Shown here: in pieces, positions 18,397 to 26,747 of the stretch | Layout of the letters: each line of letters starts with the position of its first letter | How positions within the stretch are numbered: position 1 is the stretch's first letter | Origin: Vibrio artabrorum | GTDB taxonomy: Bacteria; Pseudomonadota; Gammaproteobacteria; Enterobacterales; Vibrionaceae | Assembly: GCF_024347295.1 (NCBI RefSeq) | Contig: NZ_AP025459.1 | Coordinates: 248,001-312,000 of the forward strand | Direction of reading: 5' to 3' | Length of the DNA stretch: 64,000 nt | Notes under the pieces: model-generated | Databases searched by the model: none | Seen by the model: the letters and a program-made list of their open reading frames with translations, nothing else | Told to the model about the DNA's origin: nothing | Position numbers and translations under genes: made by a program

Positions 18397-20292
18397 TTAG
18401 TTTCCGTTGAGAATCCGTAGAACATCAGCAGGGTTTGTTGTGTTCTGTAGACAATTCACAGCGTCTTCATCATCGAGTGAATTAGTAATTGCCATCAGCA
18501 CCATGTTGTGCTCATCGCCTTGTGCAGCAATACCGATAACCATCTTCGCAATATCATCTTCATCTTCACCCCATTGAATACCTTCAGGATACTGACAGAA
18601 AACGATGCCGGTTTTTTGTACGTATTTTTTCACTTCAATTATGCCGTGTGGTACTGCGATAGACTCACCAAGGTAAGTAGACACAAGCTTTTCACGAGCA
18701 AACATACCATCGATATATTCTGGAGATACGTTGCCAAGCTTTACCAACTGCTCACCAGCAAACTTGATTGCGTCTTCTTTTCGAGTCGCTTTTAGGCCAA
18801 GGAAGATGCTGTCGTCAGTCAATGCAAGCTTATTACCGTTTTGGGCTTGCGCTACTGATGAATAAGCTGACACGGCAACTTTGATTTCACCACGTTGAGC
18901 GTCTATAAGCTCAGCAACTAACTGGTCGTATACGCCTCCGTCGAGGAAGTTACTCAAAGACATATGCAGCGCACCTGGTACAGTTTTACGAGCACGATCT
19001 GTTAGATCTTTATGCGTAATAACAACTTGTGAATCAGCTGGTAGGTTGTTAATTGCATAGTTAGTTACTTCAATATCTAGACCCGCTGTTGCGATTTTCT
19101 TACGCAGTAAACCGGCGCCCATTGCACTTGACCCCATACCCGCATCACACGCTACATAAACTGCTTTTACATCCGCTAAGTTTACATTTGTCTCTACGGT
19201 TGCGCCTTTAGAAGACGCTTTCATGTCTTTCATTTGAGCCGATGCTTTTTCTAGTGAATCTTCGTCATCACCTTGAGCTGAAGTTTTCAGTAAAATTGAA
19301 GCGACGATAAAAGACACAGCCGTTGCAGCGATAACAGAAAGTACAACACCGATGTAAGAGCCTTTTGGCGTCATCAACAAGATAGCGAAGATAGATCCAG
19401 GTGATGCTGGAGAAATAAGACCTGAATCGAACATCACATTAGTGAATACACCAGTCATCCCCCCCGCAATTACTGCAAGGATTAGACGTGGATTCATAAG
19501 AACATAAGGGAAGTAAATCTCGTGGATACCACCAAGGAAATGGATAATAGATGCACCAGCAGCAGACTGCTTCGCGCTACCTTTGCCAAACACCATATAA
19601 GCAAGTAGAAGACCAAGACCTGGGCCTGGGTTAGCTTCAATTAAGAAGAAGATTGAACGCCCTATTTCTTCAGACTGCTGAATACCTAGAGGAGAGAAAA
19701 TGCCATGGTTAATTGCGTTGTTTAAGAATAATATTTTCGCAGGTTCAACAAAGATAGAAGCAAGAGGCAGCGCGCCCGCTTCGACCATTACGTTAACACC
19801 AGCAGCAAGTGCACTAGAGAGCATCTTAACCGCAGGACCAACCACTATGAATGCGATAATCGCGCAAATCATGCCGATAATACCCGCAGAGAAGTTGTTC
19901 ACCAACATTTCGAAACCACTCTTCACCTTACCGTGAACAGCTTCATCGAATTTCTTGATTGCGATACCACCAAGTGGACCGACAATCATCGCTCCCATGA
20001 ACATAGGAATGTCAGTACCAACAATAACCCCCATAGTCGTGATAGCGCCCACTACCGCACCGCGGTCACCACCAACCATTTTACCACCGGTGTAACCAAT
20101 CAATAGTGGCAGTAGGTATGTAATCATAGGACCAACCATTGATGCTAACGTTTCGTTAGGCCACCAACCTGTTGGAATGAATAGTGCAGTAATGAAACCC
20201 CACGCAATAAATGCGCCGATGTTTGGCATTACCATATTGGATAAGAAACGACCAAAGTTTTGAACCTTAATCTTTGCTTCTGGTGATAACAT
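18397..20292 (-). CDS. mtlA: PTS mannitol transporter EIICBA, MtlA
   Basis: A 631-residue fusion that imports and phosphorylates mannitol. An N-terminal membrane EIIC domain (about 1-340; GAFIAWGF, NHGIFSPLG, GGIHEIYFPY) is followed by EIIB (about 372-460) with the phosphocysteine Cys382 in VACDAGMGSSAMG and EIIA (about 485-630) with phospho-His549 in VPHGIIEVKK. These equal Cys384 and His554 of the E. coli enzyme. The frame is open 45 codons upstream, but MLSPEAKIKVQNFGRF is the family N terminus and starts at 20292. CRP-like sites lie upstream. Confidence 0.97.
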   Translation of the reverse strand: MLSPEAKIKVQNFGRFLSNMVMPNIGAFIAWGFITALFIPTGWWPNETLASMVGPMITYLLPLLIGYTGGKMVGGDRGAVVGAITTMGVIVGTDIPMFMGAMIVGPLGGIAIKKFDEAVHGKVKSGFEMLVNNFSAGIIGMICAIIAFIVVGPAVKMLSSALAAGVNVMVEAGALPLASIFVEPAKILFLNNAINHGIFSPLGIQQSEEIGRSIFFLIEANPGPGLGLLLAYMVFGKGSAKQSAAGASIIHFLGGIHEIYFPYVLMNPRLILAVIAGGMTGVFTNVMFDSGLISPASPGSIFAILLMTPKGSYIGVVLSVIAATAVSFIVASILLKTSAQGDDEDSLEKASAQMKDMKASSKGATVETNVNLADVKAVYVACDAGMGSSAMGAGLLRKKIATAGLDIEVTNYAINNLPADSQVVITHKDLTDRARKTVPGALHMSLSNFLDGGVYDQLVAELIDAQRGEIKVAVSAYSSVAQAQNGNKLALTDDSIFLGLKATRKEDAIKFAGEQLVKLGNVSPEYIDGMFAREKLVSTYLGESIAVPHGIIEVKKYVQKTGIVFCQYPEGIQWGEDEDDIAKMVIGIAAQGDEHNMVLMAITNSLDDEDAVNCLQNTTNPADVLRILNGN

Positions 20293-20399
20293 AGGTAGAA
20301 CCCCGTAATGTATTGGTTGGCCAAATGACCGAAAGTGTGTACTCAAAAGTCGATTAAAATGTATCACAACATTTCCAAAATGCACCTTAGCCCAACTTT

Positions 20400-20415
20400 C
20401 GTGACACTTATCACA
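20400..20415 (-). promoter_or_regulatory. CRP site upstream of mtlA (proximal)
   Basis: CGTGA-N6-TCACA (GTGACACTTATCACA on plus) is nearly the full CRP consensus. Its centre is about 115 bp before the mtlA start. If the leader is near 70 nt, as I recall for V. cholerae mtlA, this would sit close to -41.5. Confidence 0.75.
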
Positions 20416-20559
20416 CATAAAAAACACTTTCGGATTAACTAGTACAACTTAGATCACAAAAACACCATGAATGTAAATTACAAATCCAAGCAAATGAGAA
20501 TGAATACCATTAACTATAGACATTGATCACACTTTATTTTGTAGTACTTAAAAATAAAT

Positions 20560-20575
20560 CGTGACCGAGATCACA
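20560..20575. promoter_or_regulatory. CRP site upstream of mtlA (distal)
   Basis: CGTGA-CCGAGA-TCACA, again one base from the CRP core. It is 160 bp from the proximal site, between mtlA and the divergent gene at 20863, and could act on either. Confidence 0.7.
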
Positions 20576-20862
20576 TTTAATAAAATGCAGGGTCTAAAAC
20601 TAATGCAAACCGCATAAAAGAGCACCACTCAAAGCACGATTGATATGCACATGAGTGATTAAAATAGCCATGAGTGTAATTTAATTACAGATTAATCTAT
20701 ATTTTTATACAAATACAAAACGAGATATAACGCTCTACCAAAACACAGACCCGTGAACTGCTGTTAGCATTGATAGATGTGATATGGTATTCACCAGTGC
20801 TATTGCATCATGTATCTCTCTAACATCCATCAGCGGATCACTCCGCTATTTGAGAAAAGACT

Positions 20863-21729
20863 ATGTCAGACAAAATTTCCACATCCGCGCTCGCGAAACA
20901 AAAAGGCATAGAAGCGAAAGCTTTATTTAGCGAGCTAAAAACAGCAGGCTATATCGTACGTTCACAAGAGCGTTGGATTCTCACAGAGCGAGGAGAAAGC
21001 TTTGGTGGGGAATATATCGAGCACAAGAAGTTTGGTGTCTTTATTGTCTGGCCAGAGAACCTGCTTATCGATTTGGACTCATTTTCAGGAAAAACATTAA
21101 CCGCGACTCAGCTCGGTAGTGCCTTTCAACTCAGCGCTAAGAAAATCAACTTACTGCTTAACGAGCTTGGCTGGATTACAAAAGAAGAAGACGGTTGGCA
21201 CGTCACCTCGACAGGCTTGAAAGCCGGAGGTGAACAAAGAGAAGATAAAGTAACTCAAAACTTATTCGTGGTATGGCACGACTCACTGGTTCGCAATAAA
21301 CGTTTGAAGCAGTCTGTTGTTGAGTTCCTAGGGCATGATGCTGAAAGCCATTCTACAGATGTGTCATTCTCCAGTTTTCGTCAGAAATTCGAAGCAAAGC
21401 ACCGAAGCTTAGATGGGCATTATGTTCGTTCAAAAGGAGAGCTGATCATCGATAACTGGCTTTATATGGCAGGAGTGGTTCATGCGTACGAGCGTCCTCT
21501 ACCGATATCAAAAGAAGTAATCAGCGATTTTTATCTACCAAGTGGCAAAGTGTACATCCAATTCTGGGGAACCGATTCTGCACCAATCACCGAAGAAAAG
21601 CGTAATGAGGTGAGAGAAATATACGAGGAGCACGGTTTTGGCTTAATCGAAATCATGCCAGAAGATATCCCAAATCTAGACAGCGTACTTCCGCCATTAT
21701 TGCGTCAATATGGCATAAAAGCGTATTAA
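20863..21729 (+). CDS. Winged-helix protein with C-terminal PD-(D/E)XK nuclease-like domain
   Basis: A 288-residue protein. Two similar helical/winged segments (about 6-45 and 77-120, each ending in a W...T..G hairpin such as RWILTERGESFGG and GWHVTSTGLKAGG) look like tandem HTH modules. The C-terminal part (about 185-285) has the pattern RSKGE (189-193), SDFYLP (221-226) and KVYIQFWG (229-236), recalling nuclease-fold domains with RSKGE...PDF...YIEfwG. The third acidic residue appears replaced by Gln233. It is divergent from mtlA. It could be a DNA-binding regulator on an inactive nuclease fold; the function is unknown. Confidence 0.65.
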   Translation: MSDKISTSALAKQKGIEAKALFSELKTAGYIVRSQERWILTERGESFGGEYIEHKKFGVFIVWPENLLIDLDSFSGKTLTATQLGSAFQLSAKKINLLLNELGWITKEEDGWHVTSTGLKAGGEQREDKVTQNLFVVWHDSLVRNKRLKQSVVEFLGHDAESHSTDVSFSSFRQKFEAKHRSLDGHYVRSKGELIIDNWLYMAGVVHAYERPLPISKEVISDFYLPSGKVYIQFWGTDSAPITEEKRNEVREIYEEHGFGLIEIMPEDIPNLDSVLPPLLRQYGIKAY

Positions 21730-22038
21730 CCCACTGATCTTTGAACGCCATAGCAAATCAACATCACACTAATGGACTTATTATGGATATTTTATACCAT
21801 AGTGAATTGATGTGTTCGCTCTTTTTTCCAAACCACTGATCTATTATCTTAACCCCCATAGATTTGAAGAGCCCCTGACATTCGATGAGTCGGGCCTGTT
21901 CGATAACCATGTAAACGCGCGTTCGATTTGAGATTGGATCTATTTAAGATTCTATCAAAATGGATTGTCCGTTTATTTTTGACGTTACTGAACATTACAC
22001 TCTACAGCATTTACTATTGATAGATATTAGGATTCAAC
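21730..22038. other. Intergenic region before the nitroreductase
   Basis: A 309-bp gap between two plus-strand genes. No hairpin with a T run, no small gene and no recognisable operator seen. Confidence 0.3.
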
Positions 22039-22695
22039 ATGACTCACCCAATCATTACTGATCTAAACACTCGTTACACTGCTAAGAAATACGATGCTGA
22101 AAAACGCATCTCTGCGGAAGACATGGAAGTCATCAAAGAAGCACTTCGTATGTCGGCATCCTCAATTAACTCTCAGCCTTGGAAATTCATCATTATTGAG
22201 AGTGACGAAGCGAAGCAGCGCTTCCACAATACGTTCGAAAACATGTTCCAGTTTAACCAACCACATGCGAAAGAAGCGTCACACACGATCCTGTTTGCTT
22301 ACGATCCTAAGTACACCAAAGAGAAATTCGCTAAGCGTGCTGATACAGAAGTCAGCTCTGGTCACCTACCCGCTGAAATGTATGAGCAATTCTTGGGCGC
22401 TTACGCATTCGCAGAAATGAACACCGACGAAACGGGTTTCAACGGTAACTGGACTAAGTCTCAAGTTTACATCGCACTGGGTAACATGCTGCATACACTC
22501 GCGCGTCTAGGCATCGCTTCAACGCCTATGGAAGGTGTAGACGCTAAAATGATCAGCGAAGAGTTTGCTGACGAACTAGAAGGTCATGTTGTTGATGTGG
22601 CACTGGCTATCGGCTACCACAAAGACGGCGAAGACTACAACCACGGTAAACCTAAAGCACGTCTTGCTCTTGATGAAGTGGTTACCACGCTTTAA
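22039..22695 (+). CDS. nfsB: NfsB/FRase I-type NAD(P)H nitroreductase / flavin reductase
   Basis: A 218-residue FMN-dependent oxidoreductase, the same length as the V. fischeri major flavin reductase FRase I. Shared patterns include MTHPII at the start, RMSASSINSQPWKFIIIES (FMN-binding Ser/Asn/Gln), WTKSQVYIALGNMLHTLARLGI and ALAIGYH. The enzyme uses NAD(P)H to reduce flavins, quinones or nitroaromatics and probably works as a cytosolic homodimer. Its physiological substrate is not evident. It is a single gene with its own terminator. Confidence 0.9.
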   Translation: MTHPIITDLNTRYTAKKYDAEKRISAEDMEVIKEALRMSASSINSQPWKFIIIESDEAKQRFHNTFENMFQFNQPHAKEASHTILFAYDPKYTKEKFAKRADTEVSSGHLPAEMYEQFLGAYAFAEMNTDETGFNGNWTKSQVYIALGNMLHTLARLGIASTPMEGVDAKMISEEFADELEGHVVDVALAIGYHKDGEDYNHGKPKARLALDEVVTTL

Positions 22696-22774
22696 TCGTC
22701 TATAACGCGTTTGGCTTTACAAAAAAGCACAGCTCTAACAAAACATTAGACTGTTCAATCAAACTGCCTTATTT

Positions 22775-22800
22775 GGCCAGACTGTTGTCTGGCCTTTTTT
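22775..22800 (+). terminator. nfsB terminator
   Basis: A perfect 8-bp stem GGCCAGAC/GTCTGGCC with a TGTT loop and six T. Confidence 0.9.
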
Positions 22801-22847
22801 ATAGAATTGGAATCAATTTGAGGGGGGTTAAGTGACTTGGTCAATGT

Positions 22848-23978
22848 CTACTTTATCATGTAAATTGCGGCAACATTACGAGCCGTCATTTCTACATTTT
22901 GTGCAGCTAAAGCCAGTGCAGTGGGTAAATCAATAGCACCGTTAACCACTGAAAACACAGCGTCAATTCCGTGCTCATGTACGACATGACAATCAGAGGC
23001 TAGGCTACCCGCAATACCAATAACCGGTAAATTGTATTTTTTCGCAGTACGAGCTACGCCAATAGGTGTCTTACCGTGAATTGTCTGGCTATCAATACGA
23101 CCTTCACCAGTAATGACTAAATCAGCATCGGCAACGACATCTGATAAATTCACTGCATCCATAACAATTTCAATACCTGGACGTAAGTCTGCATCAAGTA
23201 ACCCCAGCAAAGCCGCGCCTAAGCCACCAGCAGCACCTGCGCCAGGTCGATCTTTTACGCAACGGCCCAATTGAGATTTCATAATTTCCGCATAATGAGC
23301 AAGATTCTTATCCAGTTGCTTCACCATTTCTGGTGTTGCCCCTTTTTGTGGGCCAAAGACAAATGAGGCTCCCTTCTCACCGCATAATGGGTTGTCCACA
23401 TCACAGGCGACCTCAAACTGAACATTTGCTAATCGAGGATCTAACCCAGAAATATCGATGGTATCCAGAGCTTCTAACGCACCGCCACCATAACCAAGAT
23501 CACGACCATCTTTATCCAACATACGAATGCCAAGGGCTTGTGCCATGCCTAAGCCGCCATCATTCGTCGCACTCCCCCCGATACCAACAATAATATGGTT
23601 AACGCCTTGATCGAGTACCGCCTTGATCAATTCACCTGTACCGAAAGTTGTTGTATGCAATGGGTTACGCAGTTCTGTCTCAACAAGATGTAAACCCGAT
23701 GCGGCTGCCATTTCAATAATGGCTGTTTTACCATCGCCCAGTAAACCGTAGAACCCCTCTACTGGCTTACCAAGAGGACCGGTCACAGTATGCGCAATAA
23801 CCTTTCCACCCGTCGCATCAATTAGAGACTGAACCGTCCCTTCGCCACCATCAGCCATAGGCAACTTAATGTATTCTGCATTAGGCAATACTTTTTTGAA
23901 TCCATTTTCAATCGCAACAGCAACTTCCATTGCTGTTAAGCTTTCTTTATATGAATCTGGTGCAATTACAATTTTCAT
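22848..23978 (-). CDS. Glycerate 2-kinase (GlxK/GarK type)
   Basis: A 376-residue kinase that phosphorylates D-glycerate (2-phosphoglycerate in the GarK/GlxK type) to feed glycolysis. Family signatures are MKIVIAPDSYKESL at the N terminus, MADGGEGT, GIGGSATNDGG (about 131-141) and TGEGRIDSQTIHGKTP. It is the last gene of a minus-strand row regulator-permease-kinase; the permease stop is 16 bp upstream. The row makes a self-contained glycerate uptake and use module. Confidence 0.93.
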   Translation of the reverse strand: MKIVIAPDSYKESLTAMEVAVAIENGFKKVLPNAEYIKLPMADGGEGTVQSLIDATGGKVIAHTVTGPLGKPVEGFYGLLGDGKTAIIEMAAASGLHLVETELRNPLHTTTFGTGELIKAVLDQGVNHIIVGIGGSATNDGGLGMAQALGIRMLDKDGRDLGYGGGALEALDTIDISGLDPRLANVQFEVACDVDNPLCGEKGASFVFGPQKGATPEMVKQLDKNLAHYAEIMKSQLGRCVKDRPGAGAAGGLGAALLGLLDADLRPGIEIVMDAVNLSDVVADADLVITGEGRIDSQTIHGKTPIGVARTAKKYNLPVIGIAGSLASDCHVVHEHGIDAVFSVVNGAIDLPTALALAAQNVEMTARNVAAIYMIK

Positions 23979-23994
23979 TTTTATACCTCAAAGC

Positions 23995-25260
23995 TTAAAC
24001 AAACAGACCAAAAACACCGAACATCATTACAGAAACGAACGCAATCATAAGACCGACAGCCGATTCATAAGGAATCAACTTTAAACGCTCGCGAATGTCC
24101 ATATGTACAGCTCCGCCCGTTGCATGGAAGAAACTACCGTGGGGCATATGGTCAAGCACTGTCGCACCTGAATGAATCATGGCGGCTCCCGCAAGAGCCG
24201 GAACGCCAAGCTCAAGAATGGTGCTACTAAATACGTTCGATGCAACTGCAGCACCGGCGGTTGTTGAAGCCGTTGCCAAAGACATCATCGCACCCGAGAT
24301 AGGAGCCAACAGATAAGAAGGCAAACCAGAAGTCGTTAAGAGGTCAATCAAGCCACCTTTTAAGCCCGAATTAGCTATGATGCCAGCTAAAGTACCTGTG
24401 CCCATCAACATGATTGCGACAGGTGCCATTCGGTTTAATCCAGAAATGGCAAAACGGTTACTGTCCTTAAAGCGGCCCATTGCAAGAGCTCCTAAAAGGC
24501 CCCCCAAAGGCAAAGCGATCAATGGGTCAATATTGATACCGGCAATAGGACGTAATGAAAGCAAAATGATAGCAACCAGCGGTGCAACGATAGCGGCTGA
24601 AAACTGAGGTAATTTAGAGTGATCAACAGCGACCACTTCATGTTCCGCTACCTTGCTACCTTTATTGATAAGGCGTTTGGCAATGAAATAGGCGAAGAAC
24701 ATCCCGCAAAGGCCAGGTATAACACCAGCAGCCATAACAGAGGTCAATGGCACGTGGAAGGCTTCTGACGCCGCAATAGCATTTGGGTTAGGAGACATGA
24801 CGTTGCCGGCTTTACCGCCGCCAATCATAGCCAATAAGATAGCGGTCTTGGAGATGTCGGCACGACGGGCAATCGCTAAGGCTATCGGGGAAACAGTAAT
24901 GACGGCGACATCAACAAATACGCCAACCGACGTTAAGATCATTGTGGCCAAAGCAAGCGCAAGTAATGCTCTTGTTTCGCCCACTTTTTTCACAATGGTT
25001 TCGGCAATCGAGGTGGCTGCACCTGATTCAATCAACACTCCGGCTAACACACCCGCAGCCAGAATACGAAGTACGGCGGTAACAATACCCTGAGCACCTC
25101 CAATCATCAGAGCGACGGTATCAGTCAGAGAGACACCACCGATGACACCACCGATGAGCGCACCAATGATCATGCCATAAGCCGGCGGTACTTTTTTTAA
25201 AATTAGAGCAATCGCTACAATCAGTGCTGATAACGCACCTAAGGTCGAGACTTCAATCAT
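23995..25260 (-). CDS. GntP-family permease, probably for glycerate
   Basis: A 421-residue membrane protein with about 12-14 hydrophobic segments. GntP/citrate-H+ symporter-family patterns include a GGGKAGNVMSPNPNAI loop and STTAGAAVASN. An upstream ATG at 25287 is possible, but ATGGAAAGAAC before the ATG at 25260 decides the start. Relatives carry gluconate, glycerate or other hydroxyacids by proton symport; glycerate is inferred from the adjacent kinase. A perfect inverted repeat about 110 bp upstream is a likely regulatory site. Confidence 0.85.
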   Translation of the reverse strand: MIEVSTLGALSALIVAIALILKKVPPAYGMIIGALIGGVIGGVSLTDTVALMIGGAQGIVTAVLRILAAGVLAGVLIESGAATSIAETIVKKVGETRALLALALATMILTSVGVFVDVAVITVSPIALAIARRADISKTAILLAMIGGGKAGNVMSPNPNAIAASEAFHVPLTSVMAAGVIPGLCGMFFAYFIAKRLINKGSKVAEHEVVAVDHSKLPQFSAAIVAPLVAIILLSLRPIAGINIDPLIALPLGGLLGALAMGRFKDSNRFAISGLNRMAPVAIMLMGTGTLAGIIANSGLKGGLIDLLTTSGLPSYLLAPISGAMMSLATASTTAGAAVASNVFSSTILELGVPALAGAAMIHSGATVLDHMPHGSFFHATGGAVHMDIRERLKLIPYESAVGLMIAFVSVMMFGVFGLFV

Positions 25261-25371
25261 GTTCTTTCCATCATTAATACTATTCAATTGCCGTCAATAT
25301 AATCGGCATACTGAAAGACGTCTTTGGCTGATTGAACAAATATTAATGAAGGACTGATATATTTACTGTGC

Positions 25372-25396
25372 AATTGAACAATAGCATTGTTCAATT
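25372..25396. promoter_or_regulatory. Inverted repeat upstream of the glycerate permease
   Basis: A perfect 11-bp inverted repeat AATTGAACAAT-AGC-ATTGTTCAATT begins at the cdaR stop codon. A third half-site ATTGAACAA lies at 25331-25339. Likely an operator for permease and kinase expression, perhaps for CdaR; it has no T run on the minus strand. It could also fold in RNA. Confidence 0.6.
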
Positions 25397-26538
25397 TAAG
25401 TATATGCCCCCCCTAAATAAAGTTGAATTATAGAGTCTAACTTATTGATATCTAAGGATGTTACTTTGGATATCTTTTCAAGCCGGTAACGGAGTGTATT
25501 CCGGTGAATATGGAGTAACTCGCAAGTTTGATGCAAATCACAGTTTTGTTCGAAATACACCTTAAGGGTTTTCGCCAGTGTGCCTTTATCATCTTTCTGC
25601 AACAGTTTTTGATACGGCGCTGAAAGCTGTTGATATCGCCATTGCTCATTTTTCACATTACTGAGTAGTACCGGCAATTTATAATCTTCATAAAAAAAGA
25701 CTTGGCCTATCCTGTCTTTCGTCAGTTCCATGGTCAGTTTTGCCGTTTGGTATGAGGTAGCGAGCCCAGGCAATGACGGGAAATAATCCCCCACAGCAAT
25801 ACGAATAGTAAACTTACCTTGCTTTTTTACACGGCGAAGCAGCTTGTTTATCCGCTTTATTTCTAACTCTTTAGACCAACCTGTCGCCGTGAGAGTTATC
25901 GGCTTTAAAACCACCACCTTGCGCTGTGAAACAGAGATGATACCGACCAAGTTATCACGCTGAGGGTATTCAAGTAAGTGCACCAATTCTTGCAAGCTTT
26001 CTAAAGACAGAGAGGTTTTTCGTTCAGGAATGATTTGAACAACCGTTGCGACTCTCGGTTGGGTAAGATCTAATTGAAGTCGATCAGCAATATCCGTCAG
26101 TTGATCTTCATTTAATGCCCCGCCCTTAATCAGCTGCAAAACCAACTCTTCTCGATGACGCTTATCCCATTGAATCTGTGACATTAGGGAGGCTTGTTCA
26201 ATGATGAGTTCAGCGGTCATCTTAACCAATTCACCATAGCTCCGAACTTGTTCAGGAAACCCAGAAATACCAACCACACCGATCACCTCATCTTGATAAA
26301 GGATCGGTAAATTTATTCCTGGTTTTACCCCTTTCAAATTTTCAGCGGTTCCAGTATCAATTTCGACAATTCGCTTTTCGTTAACCGCTAAGATTGCTCC
26401 CTCATGCTTTTGATGCAAACGAGAGGGATCTCCCGAGCCGATAATTCTCCCTCTCTCATCCATAACATTGATGGAGTACGAAATAATTTTCATCGTTCGC
26501 TCAACGATTTGTCGAGCAATAGTCTCATTTAACTGCAT
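25396..26538 (-). CDS. cdaR: CdaR-family (sugar diacid) transcriptional regulator
   Basis: A 380-residue regulator. The N-terminal sugar-diacid recognition domain (about 3-135: IVERTMKIISYSINVMDERGRIIGSGDPSR) is followed by a GGDEF-like linker region and a C-terminal PucR-type HTH (about 325-375: LHIHRNTLRYRLEKI). E. coli CdaR activates glucarate, galactarate and glycerate genes; here the adjacent permease and kinase point to glycerate as signal. Same direction as those genes, with the inverted repeat between. A more upstream regulator start is not suggested. Confidence 0.88.
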   Translation of the reverse strand: MQLNETIARQIVERTMKIISYSINVMDERGRIIGSGDPSRLHQKHEGAILAVNEKRIVEIDTGTAENLKGVKPGINLPILYQDEVIGVVGISGFPEQVRSYGELVKMTAELIIEQASLMSQIQWDKRHREELVLQLIKGGALNEDQLTDIADRLQLDLTQPRVATVVQIIPERKTSLSLESLQELVHLLEYPQRDNLVGIISVSQRKVVVLKPITLTATGWSKELEIKRINKLLRRVKKQGKFTIRIAVGDYFPSLPGLATSYQTAKLTMELTKDRIGQVFFYEDYKLPVLLSNVKNEQWRYQQLSAPYQKLLQKDDKGTLAKTLKVYFEQNCDLHQTCELLHIHRNTLRYRLEKISKVTSLDINKLDSIIQLYLGGAYT

Positions 26539-26696
26539 AAAAGTGCCAACATAAGCTTAGTCAATGGTTAAGAAGTACTGTCGGATAATAGCATTAACCC
26601 ATATTCATGAGGGAGATGCTTTTTCATTACAACCCATATGATTGCGTTATCACGTCGCAAACCATACCTTAAAACCTGTCAACCACAGATAAGTAG

Positions 26697-26724
26697 AAAA
26701 GCCAGTCAATTGACTGGCTTTAAA
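26697..26724 (-). terminator. gltS terminator
   Basis: A 10-bp stem AAGCCAGTCA.. with its complement (AAAGCCAGTC/GACTGGCTTT) and an AATT loop, followed by TTTTC on the minus strand. Confidence 0.85.
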
Positions 26725-26747
26725 AGGAGGTATTGGTTTATTGAAAA

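Larger units (their letters stand above)
20293..20862. other. Divergent mtlA regulatory region
   Basis: This 570-bp AT-rich region holds the two CRP-like sites above and a weaker one (TACAA-N6-TCACA, 20443-20458). In V. cholerae an antisense RNA (MtlS) covers the mtlA leader; an equivalent would be on the plus strand at about 20293-20420, but I see no clear plus-strand terminator to support it. No open frame of note. Confidence 0.5.
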
